Source of the DNA: Shinella curvata
Lineage (GTDB): Bacteria; Pseudomonadota; Alphaproteobacteria; Rhizobiales; Rhizobiaceae
Reading direction: 5' to 3'
Length of the DNA stretch: 64,000 bases
Assembly: GCF_022899935.1 (NCBI RefSeq)
Contig: NZ_JALJCJ010000004.1
Span: forward strand, 372,001-436,000
In this document: piece by piece, positions 1 through 8,600 of the stretch
Layout of the letters: the number at the start of each line of letters is the position of its first letter
How positions within the stretch are numbered: position 1 is the first letter of the stretch
Translations under genes and position numbers: made by a program
Notes under the pieces: model-generated
Seen by the model: the letters and a program-made list of their open reading frames with translations, nothing else
Databases searched by the model: none
What the model was told of the DNA's origin: nothing

Positions 1-264
1 GTAAGCGACGAAATAATCGGCGACCTGTTCCTTCGGGGCGAAGGCATCGTCTTCCAGGCCGGGAAAGGTCATGCCGGGGAAACGGTCGTGCCAGGCGGGG
101 CCGTTGGCCACCAAGCTGTCCCAGCGCGCAGTGCGCCAGCTTTCGGCGATGCGGTTCTTTTCGAGCACCAGATGGGGTACGCCGCGCTTGCCGAGATGTT
201 CGCTCATGGCGACGCCGGCCTGGCCGGCGCCGATGACGAGCGTGTCCACTTTTTCCACTGACAT
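1..264 (-). CDS. FAD-dependent monooxygenase/oxidoreductase, N-terminal part (runs off the left edge)
   Basis: The reading frame stays open to base 1, so only the first 88 residues are visible. Residues 10-17 form a dinucleotide-binding GxGxxG motif (G12, G14, G17) after a short beta strand, and a stretch with LVLEKN then ESWR follows. That is the usual N-terminus of single-component flavin monooxygenases (FMO/Baeyer-Villiger/TrkA-like). It would bind FAD and use NAD(P)H in the cytoplasm. The substrate cannot be told from this fragment. The start is the ATG at 262-264. The next gene upstream on the same strand, the phosphatase-like gene, ends 128 bases away, so the two could be co-transcribed. 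Confidence 0.8.
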   Translation of the reverse strand, partial: MSVEKVDTLVIGAGQAGVAMSEHLGKRGVPHLVLEKNRIAESWRTARWDSLVANGPAWHDRFPGMTFPGLEDDAFAPKEQVADYFVAY

Positions 265-392
265 GCCGGCTTCCCCTTGCTTTCCGGTGCGGCGGCCCTT
301 GCGGCCGCGACATGCGAAAGGTGTAGAGGAAGCCCGTTTTGCCCGACATAAGAGTTTGGTTCAGCGCTGATTAGGTGGCCGCTAAGCCGGCT

Positions 393-992
393 CTAATCCA
401 GGATCGCCATATCGAGCTCCGCCTTGCGGCCGAGCTTCGTCATCCATTCCACATATTGCGGCTGCTTGTGGATCTGCCGTCCGTAGTGGCGGCGAAGGGC
501 TGCGGTGAGGTCGCCCTTGCGGCCCAGCTGCTCGTCGGCAAAGCCGATCATCTGCGAGTTCGGCCAAGCCTGCGGGCGAATGACGGCGAGGCGGGTGAAG
601 AGGTTTTCGGCCTCCTCGTCCGGATTGCCCTGCGCCATCAGGGTGAGCATGGCGGCCGTCGAGCGGGAAATGCCCATATGGCAGTGGACGAGCAGATGGC
701 TCGCAGCGTTGCGGTCCTGCCGGTTCAGGAAATCCTGCCCGAAGGCGAGGATCGACGTGACGTGGTCGGGCCGCGGCCGCACCCGTTCGGGCAGGTCGTC
801 GATGATGTCGTGGAAACGCAGCGTCGTACGCAGGTGCTTGCCATAGCTCTGGAAAGCCTCGAGTTCCGGGAGTTCCGGATCGAGCAGCGAGAGCACATGG
901 GTTACGTTCCGGGCGCTCTGGCCGGGCAGCTCCTCGATGCCGCAGATGGTGAGCTCCGGAGAAAATACGACGTCCATTTCAAAATCCTTCAC
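393..992 (-). CDS. Protein-tyrosine/dual-specificity phosphatase-like protein
   Basis: The 199-residue protein carries the phosphatase P-loop: H103-C104 followed by five residues and R110, then S111 (HCxxxxxRS). C104 would form the phosphocysteine intermediate, and the FHD around residues 60-62 could hold the general acid. The family removes phosphate from tyrosine or serine/threonine. Short bacterial members of this type are common in rhizobia and their substrates are unknown. There is no signal peptide, so it is probably cytoplasmic. A second possible start is the Met at residue 6. It is divergent from the SMP-30 gene and upstream of the flavin monooxygenase on the same strand. Confidence 0.8.
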   Translation of the reverse strand: MKDFEMDVVFSPELTICGIEELPGQSARNVTHVLSLLDPELPELEAFQSYGKHLRTTLRFHDIIDDLPERVRPRPDHVTSILAFGQDFLNRQDRNAASHLLVHCHMGISRSTAAMLTLMAQGNPDEEAENLFTRLAVIRPQAWPNSQMIGFADEQLGRKGDLTAALRRHYGRQIHKQPQYVEWMTKLGRKAELDMAILD

Positions 993-1013
993 AGCAATTG
1001 ATTTGCGCAGGAT

Positions 1014-1026
1014 ACAGGCGGCCTGT
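1014..1026. promoter_or_regulatory. 13-bp perfect palindrome in the phosphatase/SMP-30 divergent region
   Basis: ACAGGC and GCCTGT are separated by a single G. It lies between two divergently transcribed genes, where an operator would be expected. No regulator gene is adjacent, and a palindrome this short can occur by chance in GC-rich DNA. Confidence 0.2.
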
Positions 1027-1116
1027 GGGGAAACGAAGGCGTTTCTTGGCCGATCTTGCCCGAAGCGTTTCGATCGTTATCCTGCGGCGCGGTATATTCA
1101 AAAAGGAGAGTACGGG

Positions 1117-2022
1117 ATGTCGTTTTTTGCTGCGGAAGAGCCCGAATTCTCCACTTTCGTGCTGGGTAATGCGCCGCTGAAAAAACTGGCCGGCGGCTTC
1201 GACTGGGTCGAGGGGCCGGTCTGGTTCGGCGATCACGACTGCCTGCTGTTTTCCGATATTCCCAACAACCGCATCCTGCGCTGGAGCCCCGCGACCGGCA
1301 TCACCCCGTTTCGCGAGCCGTCGAATTTCTCGAACGGCAACACCCGCGACCGGGAAGGGCGGCTGGTGACCTGCGAACATGGTACACGCCGGGTCACCCG
1401 TACCGAGCATGACGGCACGATTACCGTCATCGCCGACCGTTTCGAAGGCAAGCGGCTGAATTCGCCGAACGATGTGGTTGTCGCCTCCGATGGCGCGATC
1501 TGGTTCACCGATCCGCATTACGGCATCGCCTCCGACTACGAGGGCACGCGCGCCGAGCAGGAGTTGCCCTGCAACGTCTATCGCGTCGATGCGCTCTCCG
1601 GCGAAATCCGCGCCGTGCTCACCGATTTCCACTGCCCGAACGGTCTTGCCTTCAGCCCGGATGAAAAGCGTCTCTACGTCGCCGATACCGGCCGGATGTT
1701 CCAGGACGATCCGCGTCATATCCGCGTCTTCGATGTGGGGGTCGACTGGGCGCTGACGGGTGGCCGGGTCTTCCACACGATCTCGCCGGGTTGTGCGGAT
1801 GGCATGCGCGTCGATGCGGCGGGCAATCTCTGGCCTTCGGCGGGCGACGGCGTGCATTGCATCGCGCCGGACGGGCGGCGTCTCGGCCGCATCCTGGTGC
1901 CGGAAACCGTGTCCAACATCTGTTTCGGCGGCCGGCAGGGCCATCGCCTGTTCATCACCGCGACGACCTCGCTCTATGCCGTCTCGCTTGCCATTCGCGG
2001 TGCGGTGCGACCCGCGCGCTGA
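1117..2022 (+). CDS. SMP-30/gluconolactonase/LRE family protein
   Basis: This 301-residue protein belongs to the six-bladed beta-propeller lactonase family, which hydrolyses sugar lactones or related esters using one divalent metal. Diagnostic segments are the VEGPVW near residue 31 (E32 is the expected metal ligand), the NSPNDV near residue 115 (N118) and the late NGLAFSPDEKRLYVADT segment carrying the catalytic Asp. The frame is open upstream, but the ATG at 1117 is preferred because AAGGAG lies about ten bases before it, the length then matches the family, and the upstream extension is low-complexity. There is no signal peptide. It stands alone, divergent from the phosphatase gene, so its substrate is not indicated by context. 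Confidence 0.85.
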   Translation: MSFFAAEEPEFSTFVLGNAPLKKLAGGFDWVEGPVWFGDHDCLLFSDIPNNRILRWSPATGITPFREPSNFSNGNTRDREGRLVTCEHGTRRVTRTEHDGTITVIADRFEGKRLNSPNDVVVASDGAIWFTDPHYGIASDYEGTRAEQELPCNVYRVDALSGEIRAVLTDFHCPNGLAFSPDEKRLYVADTGRMFQDDPRHIRVFDVGVDWALTGGRVFHTISPGCADGMRVDAAGNLWPSAGDGVHCIAPDGRRLGRILVPETVSNICFGGRQGHRLFITATTSLYAVSLAIRGAVRPAR

Positions 2023-2139
2023 GGCCGCTCGGCTGGCAAAATACAAACATTACAAAAATATAACGAGGCACTGGCCTTTCCCTCCGCTATGGGTGGCTCC
2101 AGATGAGATGGAAAGGGACGGACGAGGCGCGGCCTCGCC

Positions 2140-3408
2140 ATGGGATTGCCGATGACCAGGACTGTACGACCGCAGAAGGACGAGAAGCCCGCCGGGGAGG
2201 CGGGGCACACCAATGTCACCTTTATGCCCGGTGCCGCACCGCCGGCCCGCCGCAAGCGCCGCTCGCGCGCCTGGATCTGGCTGCCGGTCACCGCCGTGCT
2301 CGCGGGCGCCGGCTATTACGGCTGGCATGCCTATGTGCCTGCCGAGACCACGACGGCCGTCATCACACAGGCGGTGGTGCGCGGCGATATCGAAAACGCC
2401 GTGACGGCCGTCGGCACGCTGGAGGCGGTCAAATCCGTCGATGCCGGCGCGCAGGTCTCCGGCCAGCTGAAGACCCTGCATGTAGCGATCGGCGATACCG
2501 TGAAGAAGGACCAGCTGCTCGCCGAGATGGATCCGGCGACCATCGAGAACCGCATCGAGATCAACCGCGCAGAACTGGCAAACCTACAGGCGCAGCTCGA
2601 CTCGAAGAAGGCGCAGCTCGCGCTGAAACAGGCCAATATTGCCCGCCAGCGCAATCTCGTGGCCGGCAATGCTGCCGCACAACAGGCGCTCGACCAGGCC
2701 GTCGCCGACCTCGCTGCCGCCGAGGCCGATGTCAACGCCACCGATGCACAGATCCGCAAGCAGCAGGCGACGCTGGCCGGCGACGAGGTGGACCTCGGCT
2801 ATACCAAGATCTATGCGCCGATGGCGGGCACCGTCGTCTCCAACCCGGTCAAGGAAGGCCAGACGCTCAACGCCGTGCAGAGTGCGCCGACCATCGTCAC
2901 CATCGCCGACCTCTCGACCATGACCGTGCGGGCCGAAGTCTCCGAGGCCGATGTCAGCCGCTTGAAGGTGGGCATGGAGGCCTATTTCACCCTGCTCGGC
3001 CAGCCGGGTAAGCGCTTCACCGGGAAGCTGCGGCAGATCGAGCCGACGCCGACGGTCGAGAACAATGTCGTGCTCTACAACGCGCTGTTCGACGTGCCGA
3101 ATCCGGACGGCGAGCTGATGATGTCGATGAGTGCGCAGGTCTTTTTCGTGCAGGCGGCGGCGCGCGACGTGCTGCTCGTGCCGGCCGGCGCTGTCAGCGC
3201 CACGAAAGACGGCGCCGAGGTTTCCGTCGTCACCGCTTCGGGTGCGAAAGAGGTGCGCAAGATCGAGACCGGTATCCGCAACCGCGTCAGCGTTGAAGTG
3301 AAGAGCGGACTTGCCGAGGGCGACAAGGTTGTCGTCACCGCCGGTTCGGCAGGCGATGTGGCCGCGCGCAACGCGCGGCGCAACAACCGCATGCCACCGA
3401 TGTTCTGA
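2140..3408 (+). CDS. macA: MacA-type periplasmic adaptor (membrane fusion protein)
   Basis: The 422-residue protein has a basic N-terminus, one hydrophobic segment at about residues 46-64, then a HlyD/RND adaptor layout: a lipoyl-like half ([10 protein letters not shown]), a long alpha-helical hairpin rich in Ala, Gln and Lys, the second lipoyl half ([17 protein letters not shown]), and a beta-barrel region. Such adaptors bridge an inner-membrane exporter and an outer-membrane channel. The MacB-type gene follows after 7 bases, so the pair forms an operon. No TolC-like gene is nearby. The start could also be the ATG at 2152. The substrate (macrolide, peptide, lipid or siderophore) cannot be inferred. 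Confidence 0.82.
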   Translation: MGLPMTRTVRPQKDEKPAGEAGHTNVTFMPGAAPPARRKRRSRAWIWLPVTAVLAGAGYYGWHAYVPAETTTAVITQAVVRGDIENAVTAVGTLEAVKSVDAGAQVSGQLKTLHVAIGDTVKKDQLLAEMDPATIENRIEINRAELANLQAQLDSKKAQLALKQANIARQRNLVAGNAAAQQALDQAVADLAAAEADVNATDAQIRKQQATLAGDEVDLGYTKIYAPMAGTVVSNPVKEGQTLNAVQSAPTIVTIADLSTMTVRAEVSEADVSRLKVGMEAYFTLLGQPGKRFTGKLRQIEPTPTVENNVVLYNALFDVPNPDGELMMSMSAQVFFVQAAARDVLLVPAGAVSATKDGAEVSVVTASGAKEVRKIETGIRNRVSVEVKSGLAEGDKVVVTAGSAGDVAARNARRNNRMPPMF

Positions 3409-3415
3409 GGCCGCC

Positions 3416-5356
3416 ATGACCGCGCTCATCTCGCTCAAGGACGTCACCAAGACCTTCTTCAACGATGGCTTTGCCGTCGAGGTCCTGCATGGCGTGTCGC
3501 TCGATATCGCGGCGGGCGAGTTCGTCGCGATCATCGGCCAGTCCGGTTCCGGCAAGTCGACGCTGATGAATATCCTCGGCTGCCTCGACCAGCCGACCTC
3601 GGGCGAATACCGCATCGATGGCGAGCCGGTCTCGGATTTCGAGACGGACGAGCTGGCCGCGCTGCGCCGTCGCACCTTCGGCTTTGTCTTCCAGAGCTAT
3701 AACCTCATTCCGACGGCGAGCGCCCGCGAAAACGTCGAGGTTCCCGCGATCTATGCCGGTCTTCCAGCGCGCGAGCGGCAGGAGCGGGCGGATATGCTGC
3801 TGTCTTCGCTGAAGCTCGACGACCGGCTCGACCATCGCCCGAACCAGCTTTCCGGCGGCCAGCAGCAGCGTGTCTCCATCGCCCGCGCCTTGATGAACGG
3901 CGGCCGCGTCATCCTTGCTGACGAACCGACCGGCGCGCTCGACAGCCAGAGCGGCGAAGAGGTGATGGCGCTCCTGCGGCGGATGCATGAGGATGGCCAC
4001 ACGATCATCCTCATAACCCATTCGCGCGAGGTGGCGGAAGCCGCGGATCGTCTGATTGAGATCCGCGACGGGCGGATCATCTCCGACCGCGCCAAGACGG
4101 CGCGAACCTCGTCAGAAGCGGCAGCCGGCTTGCAGAAGGCCGTGAAGGAGGGATCGGCGGCCATTGCCGACGTTTCCGAGGCCGTGAAGATGGCGATCCG
4201 CGCGCTGCACGCCAATCTCTTCCGCACCGTGCTGACGCTTCTCGGCATCGTCATCGGCGTCGGTTCCGTGGTGGCCATGCTGGCGATCGGCACGGGGGCG
4301 CAGAATTCCGTGCTCGACCGCATTTCCGCCATGGGCTCGAACGTTCTCCTGGTGCGCCCGAGCATGGCGAATTTCCGGGGCGGGGGCAGTGCTCCCGTGA
4401 CGCTCATCCCGTCCGATGCCGATGCGATCCTCGAATTGCCGAATGTCTCTTTCGCCGTGCCGGAAATGACCAGTTCCGTCACCCTGCGCTATGGCAATAT
4501 CGACTACCAGACGACGGCGAACGGCACGGTGCCGGCCTTCACGCAGGCGAAGAACTGGAAGGTCGCCGAAGGCGAATTCCTCAATGCCGACGACATGGAT
4601 ACCTACGCACCCGTCGCTGTGCTTGGCCAGACCGTGGCGAAGACCCTGTTTCCCGATGGCGCGAGCCCGCTCGGCCAATATGTGCTGGTCAACAAGATCC
4701 CCTTCCAGGTCATCGGCGTGATGGCGGAGATGGGCGCAAGCGCCGGCGGCAACGATCAGGACGATATCATGCTCGTGCCGCTCACCACCGGGAGCATGCG
4801 GCTCTTTGGCCAGCGCAACGTGCGCACGATCACCGTGCAGGTCGAAGATGCCGCAGCGATCGACCTGACGCAGGATGCTATCCAGACCCTGCTCGACGCG
4901 CGTCACAAGGCCGAGGATACACAGATCACCAACATGTCCTCCATTCGCGAGGCTTTTACCGAGACCTCGAACACGATGAAGCTGTTCCTCGGCTCCGTCG
5001 CGGCGATCTCGCTGCTCGTCGGCGGTATCGGCGTGATGAACATCATGTTGGTCTCCGTGCGCGAGCGCACCCGCGAGATCGGCGTGCGCATGGCCACCGG
5101 CGCTCGAAGGCGCGATATCCTGCTGCAATTCCTCATCGAAGCACTGGTCGTGTCGGCGATCGGCGGCACAATCGGCGTGGGGCTCGGCCTTTCCGCCGGC
5201 GCGCTGGCGAAGTTTTTCGGCATGCCGGTCAGCTTCACCCTTGGCCCCGTCGCGCTCGCCTTCGCCTGCTCGTTCCTGACCGGCCTCGTCTTCGGCTACC
5301 TGCCGGCGCGCAACGCCTCGCATCTCCAGCCGGCCGTCGCGCTCGGAGCGGACTAA
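3416..5356 (+). CDS. macB: MacB-type ABC exporter, fused ATPase and FtsX-like permease
   Basis: This 646-residue protein begins with an ABC ATPase domain: Walker A at residues 41-49 (GQSGSGKST), the LSGGQQQR signature and Walker [11 protein letters not shown] MacB periplasmic core and FtsX domain follow. Four hydrophobic segments can be seen at about residues 268-292, 521-545, 569-592 and 610-632, the MacB topology of one helix, a large periplasmic domain and three helices. It would power export through the MacA-type adaptor encoded immediately upstream. The start at 3416 is chosen because the upstream extension of the frame lies within macA and the ATPase alignment begins here. Confidence 0.85.
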   Translation: MTALISLKDVTKTFFNDGFAVEVLHGVSLDIAAGEFVAIIGQSGSGKSTLMNILGCLDQPTSGEYRIDGEPVSDFETDELAALRRRTFGFVFQSYNLIPTASARENVEVPAIYAGLPARERQERADMLLSSLKLDDRLDHRPNQLSGGQQQRVSIARALMNGGRVILADEPTGALDSQSGEEVMALLRRMHEDGHTIILITHSREVAEAADRLIEIRDGRIISDRAKTARTSSEAAAGLQKAVKEGSAAIADVSEAVKMAIRALHANLFRTVLTLLGIVIGVGSVVAMLAIGTGAQNSVLDRISAMGSNVLLVRPSMANFRGGGSAPVTLIPSDADAILELPNVSFAVPEMTSSVTLRYGNIDYQTTANGTVPAFTQAKNWKVAEGEFLNADDMDTYAPVAVLGQTVAKTLFPDGASPLGQYVLVNKIPFQVIGVMAEMGASAGGNDQDDIMLVPLTTGSMRLFGQRNVRTITVQVEDAAAIDLTQDAIQTLLDARHKAEDTQITNMSSIREAFTETSNTMKLFLGSVAAISLLVGGIGVMNIMLVSVRERTREIGVRMATGARRRDILLQFLIEALVVSAIGGTIGVGLGLSAGALAKFFGMPVSFTLGPVALAFACSFLTGLVFGYLPARNASHLQPAVALGAD

Positions 5357-5424
5357 GCCTACGACTTCAGGACTGTTGTCGCAGGCCCCTTCCTGTGCGA
5401 CCATGTGCGCGGGAGGATGACTGG

Positions 5425-7296
5425 ATGGTGTCGACGCTGTCGCACATACGGGAGATCGAGCGCGTCGGCATGGGCGCGGTCAGCCCGCGCGATGCGCCCG
5501 TCGTCCAGTCCTGGCTGCGCTGCCTCAACGATTACAAGCTCGACCCGACAGTTGCGCAGGAAGCCTATATCGTTCCCGAATTGAAGCTGCGCGAGCACCG
5601 CGAGCAGGCGGAAGAGTTGATCCGCATCGGCCGGTCCGGCCTCGAAACCCTGTTCAACCAGATCGCCGAACAGAATTACGTGCTGCTCCTGTCGGATGCG
5701 CGCGGCGTCACCGTCGATTTCATGGGCGACCCGACCTTCGACAACCAGCTGCGCCGCGCCGGCCTTTATCTCGGCTCGGAATGGTCGGAGAACCGGGCGG
5801 GTACCTGCGCGGTCGGAGCCTGTCTCGTCTCGGGCGAGCCGGTGATCATCCATCAGGACGATCATTTCGATACCAGTCATATCGGCCTCACCTGCACCGC
5901 AGCCCCCGTCTTCGATACGCTCGGCGACCTGACGGCGGTGCTCGACATCTCGCAGCTTCGCTCGCCGACCGCCAAGGCCAGCCAGCAGCTGGCGCTGCAT
6001 CTTGTCGCCTCCACCGCGCGGCGCATCGAGCTTGCCAATCTGATGACCCGCACCCGCAACGACTGGGTGCTGCGTCTTGCCCGGTCTCCGGAGTTTCTCG
6101 ACGTGGACCCTGACGCGGCGATTGCGCTCGACGGCAGCGGCCGCATCACCGGCATGACCCATGGCGGCTTCGGCGCGCTCGCCCGCGCGATGAATCTGCA
6201 CGGCCTTTCCACCCGCGATTTCCTCGGCCAGCCGATCTCGCAGGTCTTCGACATCGATGTCGACGACCTGCCGCGCTTCATGCGTGGCCGGCCGAATGGC
6301 GAACGGCTGATCCGGGCGCGAAACGGACTGGTGCTGTTCGCCAGCGCCATCGCGCCGGCCGTCAATTTGCGCGCGCCTGCGATGCCGGAGCTCCGCCTGC
6401 CGCGCGCGCTGCGAGACCTGAGCGGGGGCGATGCCGCTATGGAACGGGTACAGGCGCGTGCGGTAAAACTTGCGGCCCGCGACATCCCCATCCTCATCCA
6501 GGGTGAGACGGGCAGCGGCAAGGAATTTTTGGCCCGTGCCATTCATGACAGCTGCGAAAGCCCCGGCAATTTCGTCGCGGTCAACTGCGCGGCGATCCCC
6601 GAACATCTCATCGAATCCGAACTCTTCGGTTATGCACCCGGCGCCTTCACCGGCGCGAGCCAGAAGGGAAAGCGCGGCCTGATCGAGGAGGCGAGCGGCG
6701 GCACGCTGTTCCTGGACGAGATCGGCGACATGCCGCTTTTGCTGCAAGGCCGGCTCCTGCGGGTGCTTTCGGAAAACGAGGTGCAGCCGGTCGGTGCGTT
6801 GAAGGCACGGGCGGTGCGTCTACGAGTCCTCTCCGCCTCGCACCGCGATCTTGGCGAGTTGGTGCGGGAGGGCCGTTTCCGGCAGGACCTTTATTATCGC
6901 CTCAATGCCGCGACGCTCAACCTGCCGGCGCTGCGCGAGCGGCAGGATCTTGGCTGGCTGATCGGCCAGCTCCTCGGCCGCATCGAGAAGGAAAACGGCG
7001 AGACCTACCGCATCGACAAGGCGGCGCGCGGCGCGTTGCTGTCACATGGCTGGCCGGGCAATCTGCGTGAGCTTTCCAACGCCCTGCGTGTCGCCGCCGC
7101 CCTTTCCAACGACGGTCTCATCACACCGGATTGCCTGCCGGACCACCTTTTTGCCAAACCCGTTTTGGCGGCTTCCGGCGATGACGACGCCTTGCGTCAG
7201 GCGCTCAGCGCCTGCGGCGACAATGTCTCGGCGCTTGCCCGCAAACTCGGTGTCAACCGCTCAACCATCCACCGCCGCCTCAAGCGTCTCAACTGA
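5425..7296 (+). CDS. acoR: AcoR-like sigma-54-dependent transcriptional activator
   Basis: The 623-residue protein has an N-terminal GAF-type sensory region (about residues 60-210), a PAS-like linker and a sigma-54 AAA+ domain. That domain has Walker A at 360-366 (GETGSGK), the sigma-54-contacting GAFTGA loop at 406-411 and Walker B around 425-432. A Fis-type helix-turn-helix ends the protein (about 600-623). This is the AcoR/AcxR architecture, which activates acetoin, butanediol or ketone catabolism genes from -24/-12 promoters. The ATG at 5425 has GGGAGG eight bases before it; a GTG at 5395 is an alternative. The next gene is a butanediol-type dehydrogenase preceded by a dyad and a consensus sigma-54 promoter, which fits local control. 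Confidence 0.88.
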   Translation: MVSTLSHIREIERVGMGAVSPRDAPVVQSWLRCLNDYKLDPTVAQEAYIVPELKLREHREQAEELIRIGRSGLETLFNQIAEQNYVLLLSDARGVTVDFMGDPTFDNQLRRAGLYLGSEWSENRAGTCAVGACLVSGEPVIIHQDDHFDTSHIGLTCTAAPVFDTLGDLTAVLDISQLRSPTAKASQQLALHLVASTARRIELANLMTRTRNDWVLRLARSPEFLDVDPDAAIALDGSGRITGMTHGGFGALARAMNLHGLSTRDFLGQPISQVFDIDVDDLPRFMRGRPNGERLIRARNGLVLFASAIAPAVNLRAPAMPELRLPRALRDLSGGDAAMERVQARAVKLAARDIPILIQGETGSGKEFLARAIHDSCESPGNFVAVNCAAIPEHLIESELFGYAPGAFTGASQKGKRGLIEEASGGTLFLDEIGDMPLLLQGRLLRVLSENEVQPVGALKARAVRLRVLSASHRDLGELVREGRFRQDLYYRLNAATLNLPALRERQDLGWLIGQLLGRIEKENGETYRIDKAARGALLSHGWPGNLRELSNALRVAAALSNDGLITPDCLPDHLFAKPVLAASGDDDALRQALSACGDNVSALARKLGVNRSTIHRRLKRLN

Positions 7297-7305
7297 TGCA
7301 ACGCC

Positions 7306-7335
7306 TGCAACACCTGTGGCGGGTCACCTGTTGCA
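7306..7335. promoter_or_regulatory. Candidate enhancer (upstream activating) site for the AcoR-like activator
   Basis: TGCAACA (7306-7312) and TGTTGCA (7329-7335) form a perfect inverted repeat with a 16-base spacer. A third TGCAAC half-site lies at 7297-7302, overlapping the end of the activator gene. The dyad is centred roughly 90 bases upstream of the -24/-12 element, which suits an enhancer bound by a sigma-54 activator. Binding by the adjacent regulator is inferred from position. Confidence 0.6.
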
Positions 7336-7407
7336 TCCCCCGCCCCCTTCCAGGTTGGTGATCTCTAATCCATTGAGAAAACTGAACATATAAGCCCGGC
7401 GCCGTTC

Positions 7408-7423
7408 TGGCACGATGCTTGCT
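7408..7423 (+). promoter_or_regulatory. Sigma-54 (-24/-12) promoter of the dehydrogenase operon
   Basis: TGGCAC, five bases, then TTGCT matches the RpoN consensus (TGGCAC-N5-TTGCW) exactly, with the invariant GG and GC at the right spacing. It lies about 40 bases before the dehydrogenase start codon and downstream of the dyad at 7306-7335. Confidence 0.88.
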
Positions 7424-7462
7424 GTCCCTCTTGTGCAAGAACAACACGAGGAGGAAATGCAA

Positions 7463-8536
7463 ATGAAGGCTTTGCGCTTTCACGCTGCCAAGGATCTGCG
7501 CATCGAAACCGTCGACTCGCCACCGTCGCCCGGTCCGGGCGAGGTTCTGGTCGAAAACCGCTTCTGCGGCATATGCGGTACGGATCTGCATGAATATGCC
7601 TATGGGCCGATTTTCGTGCCGAAGGAGCCGCACCCTTTTACCGGTGCACACGGACCGCAAATCCTTGGCCACGAGTTCGGTGGTGTCGTCAAAGCTGTCG
7701 GCGAAGGCGTCAGCCATGTGAGGCCGGGTGACCGGGTGTCGATCCAGCCGCTGATCATGCCCCGCCAGGGTGATTATTATGCCGACCGTGGCCTCTTTCA
7801 CCTCAGCGGAAACCTCGCGCTCGCCGGTCTTTCCTGGCATTCCGGCGGCATGGCCGAGGCCGCTCTCGTCAATGACTACAACGTCCAGCCCATTCCCGAT
7901 GCGCTGAGCGACCAGGAGGCAGCGCTGATCGAGCCGGCCGCGGTTGCGGTCTATGCCTGCGACCGCGGCGGCGTTGCGGCCGGCAACAGCGTTCTCGTCA
8001 CCGGCGCGGGGCCGATCGGCATCCTCGTCGCGATGGCGGCGCGGGCGGCCGGTGCTTCGCAGATTTTTCTGTCCGACCTCAACGATACCAGGCTTTCGCT
8101 GGCGCGGGAGGCGCTCGGCGAGGTGCGCACCATCAATCCGAAGACGGAAAAGGTCGGCGAGGTCGTGCGTGCCGAGACGGAGGGCGGCGTCGGCTGCGAC
8201 GTCGCCATCGAGTGCGTCGGCAACGAGCATGCCTTGAAAAGCTGCGCGGATGCCGTTCGCAAGCAGGGCGTCGTCGTGCAGACCGGGCTTCACCCCGGCG
8301 AAAACCCGCTGAACTGGTTCGACGTCACCTTCAAGGACATCGATATCCGCGGCTCCTGGGCCTACCCGACCCACTACTGGCCCCGTGTCGCCCGCCTCAT
8401 CGCCAGTGGCCAGATCCCGGCGAGCCGGATCGTCACCAAATATGTCTCGCTCAGCGAGGCGGTCACGGAAGGGTTCGACCAGTTGCTCGACCCCGCCGGC
8501 AAACACCTGAAAATCCTGATCGACCTGTCCCGATAG
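7463..8536 (+). CDS. Zinc-dependent 2,3-butanediol dehydrogenase-like medium-chain dehydrogenase
   Basis: This 357-residue protein is a medium-chain alcohol dehydrogenase. The N-terminus closely follows bacterial (R,R)-butanediol dehydrogenase: the FCGICGTDLHEY motif at 34-45 with zinc ligand C38, then GHE at 69-71 (H70, E71). A Rossmann motif, GAGPIGILVA, follows near residue 178. It would interconvert acetoin/diacetyl and 2,3-butanediol, or a related vicinal diol and ketol, with NAD(H). The ATG at 7463 is chosen because AGGAGG ends eight bases before it; an ATG at 7457 lies too close. Regulation is predicted from the sigma-54 promoter and the AcoR-like gene just upstream. The frameshifted flavin monooxygenase follows 64 bases later. 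Confidence 0.85.
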   Translation: MKALRFHAAKDLRIETVDSPPSPGPGEVLVENRFCGICGTDLHEYAYGPIFVPKEPHPFTGAHGPQILGHEFGGVVKAVGEGVSHVRPGDRVSIQPLIMPRQGDYYADRGLFHLSGNLALAGLSWHSGGMAEAALVNDYNVQPIPDALSDQEAALIEPAAVAVYACDRGGVAAGNSVLVTGAGPIGILVAMAARAAGASQIFLSDLNDTRLSLAREALGEVRTINPKTEKVGEVVRAETEGGVGCDVAIECVGNEHALKSCADAVRKQGVVVQTGLHPGENPLNWFDVTFKDIDIRGSWAYPTHYWPRVARLIASGQIPASRIVTKYVSLSEAVTEGFDQLLDPAGKHLKILIDLSR

Positions 8537-8600
8537 GCGATCCGTCTTGCGGGGCGGTTGAGGAGCCGTCCCGTTTCCAACTGAGCAGGAGGAGAAAACG

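Noticed and set aside
2023-2139. AT-rich stretch before macA as a defined operator
   Set aside because: The ACAAACATTACAAAAATATAACG region could be a promoter, but no dyad or clear -35 could be assigned.
5359-6747. A 462-codon open frame antisense to the AcoR-like gene
   Set aside because: Shadow frame; the sense strand has complete sigma-54 activator motifs.
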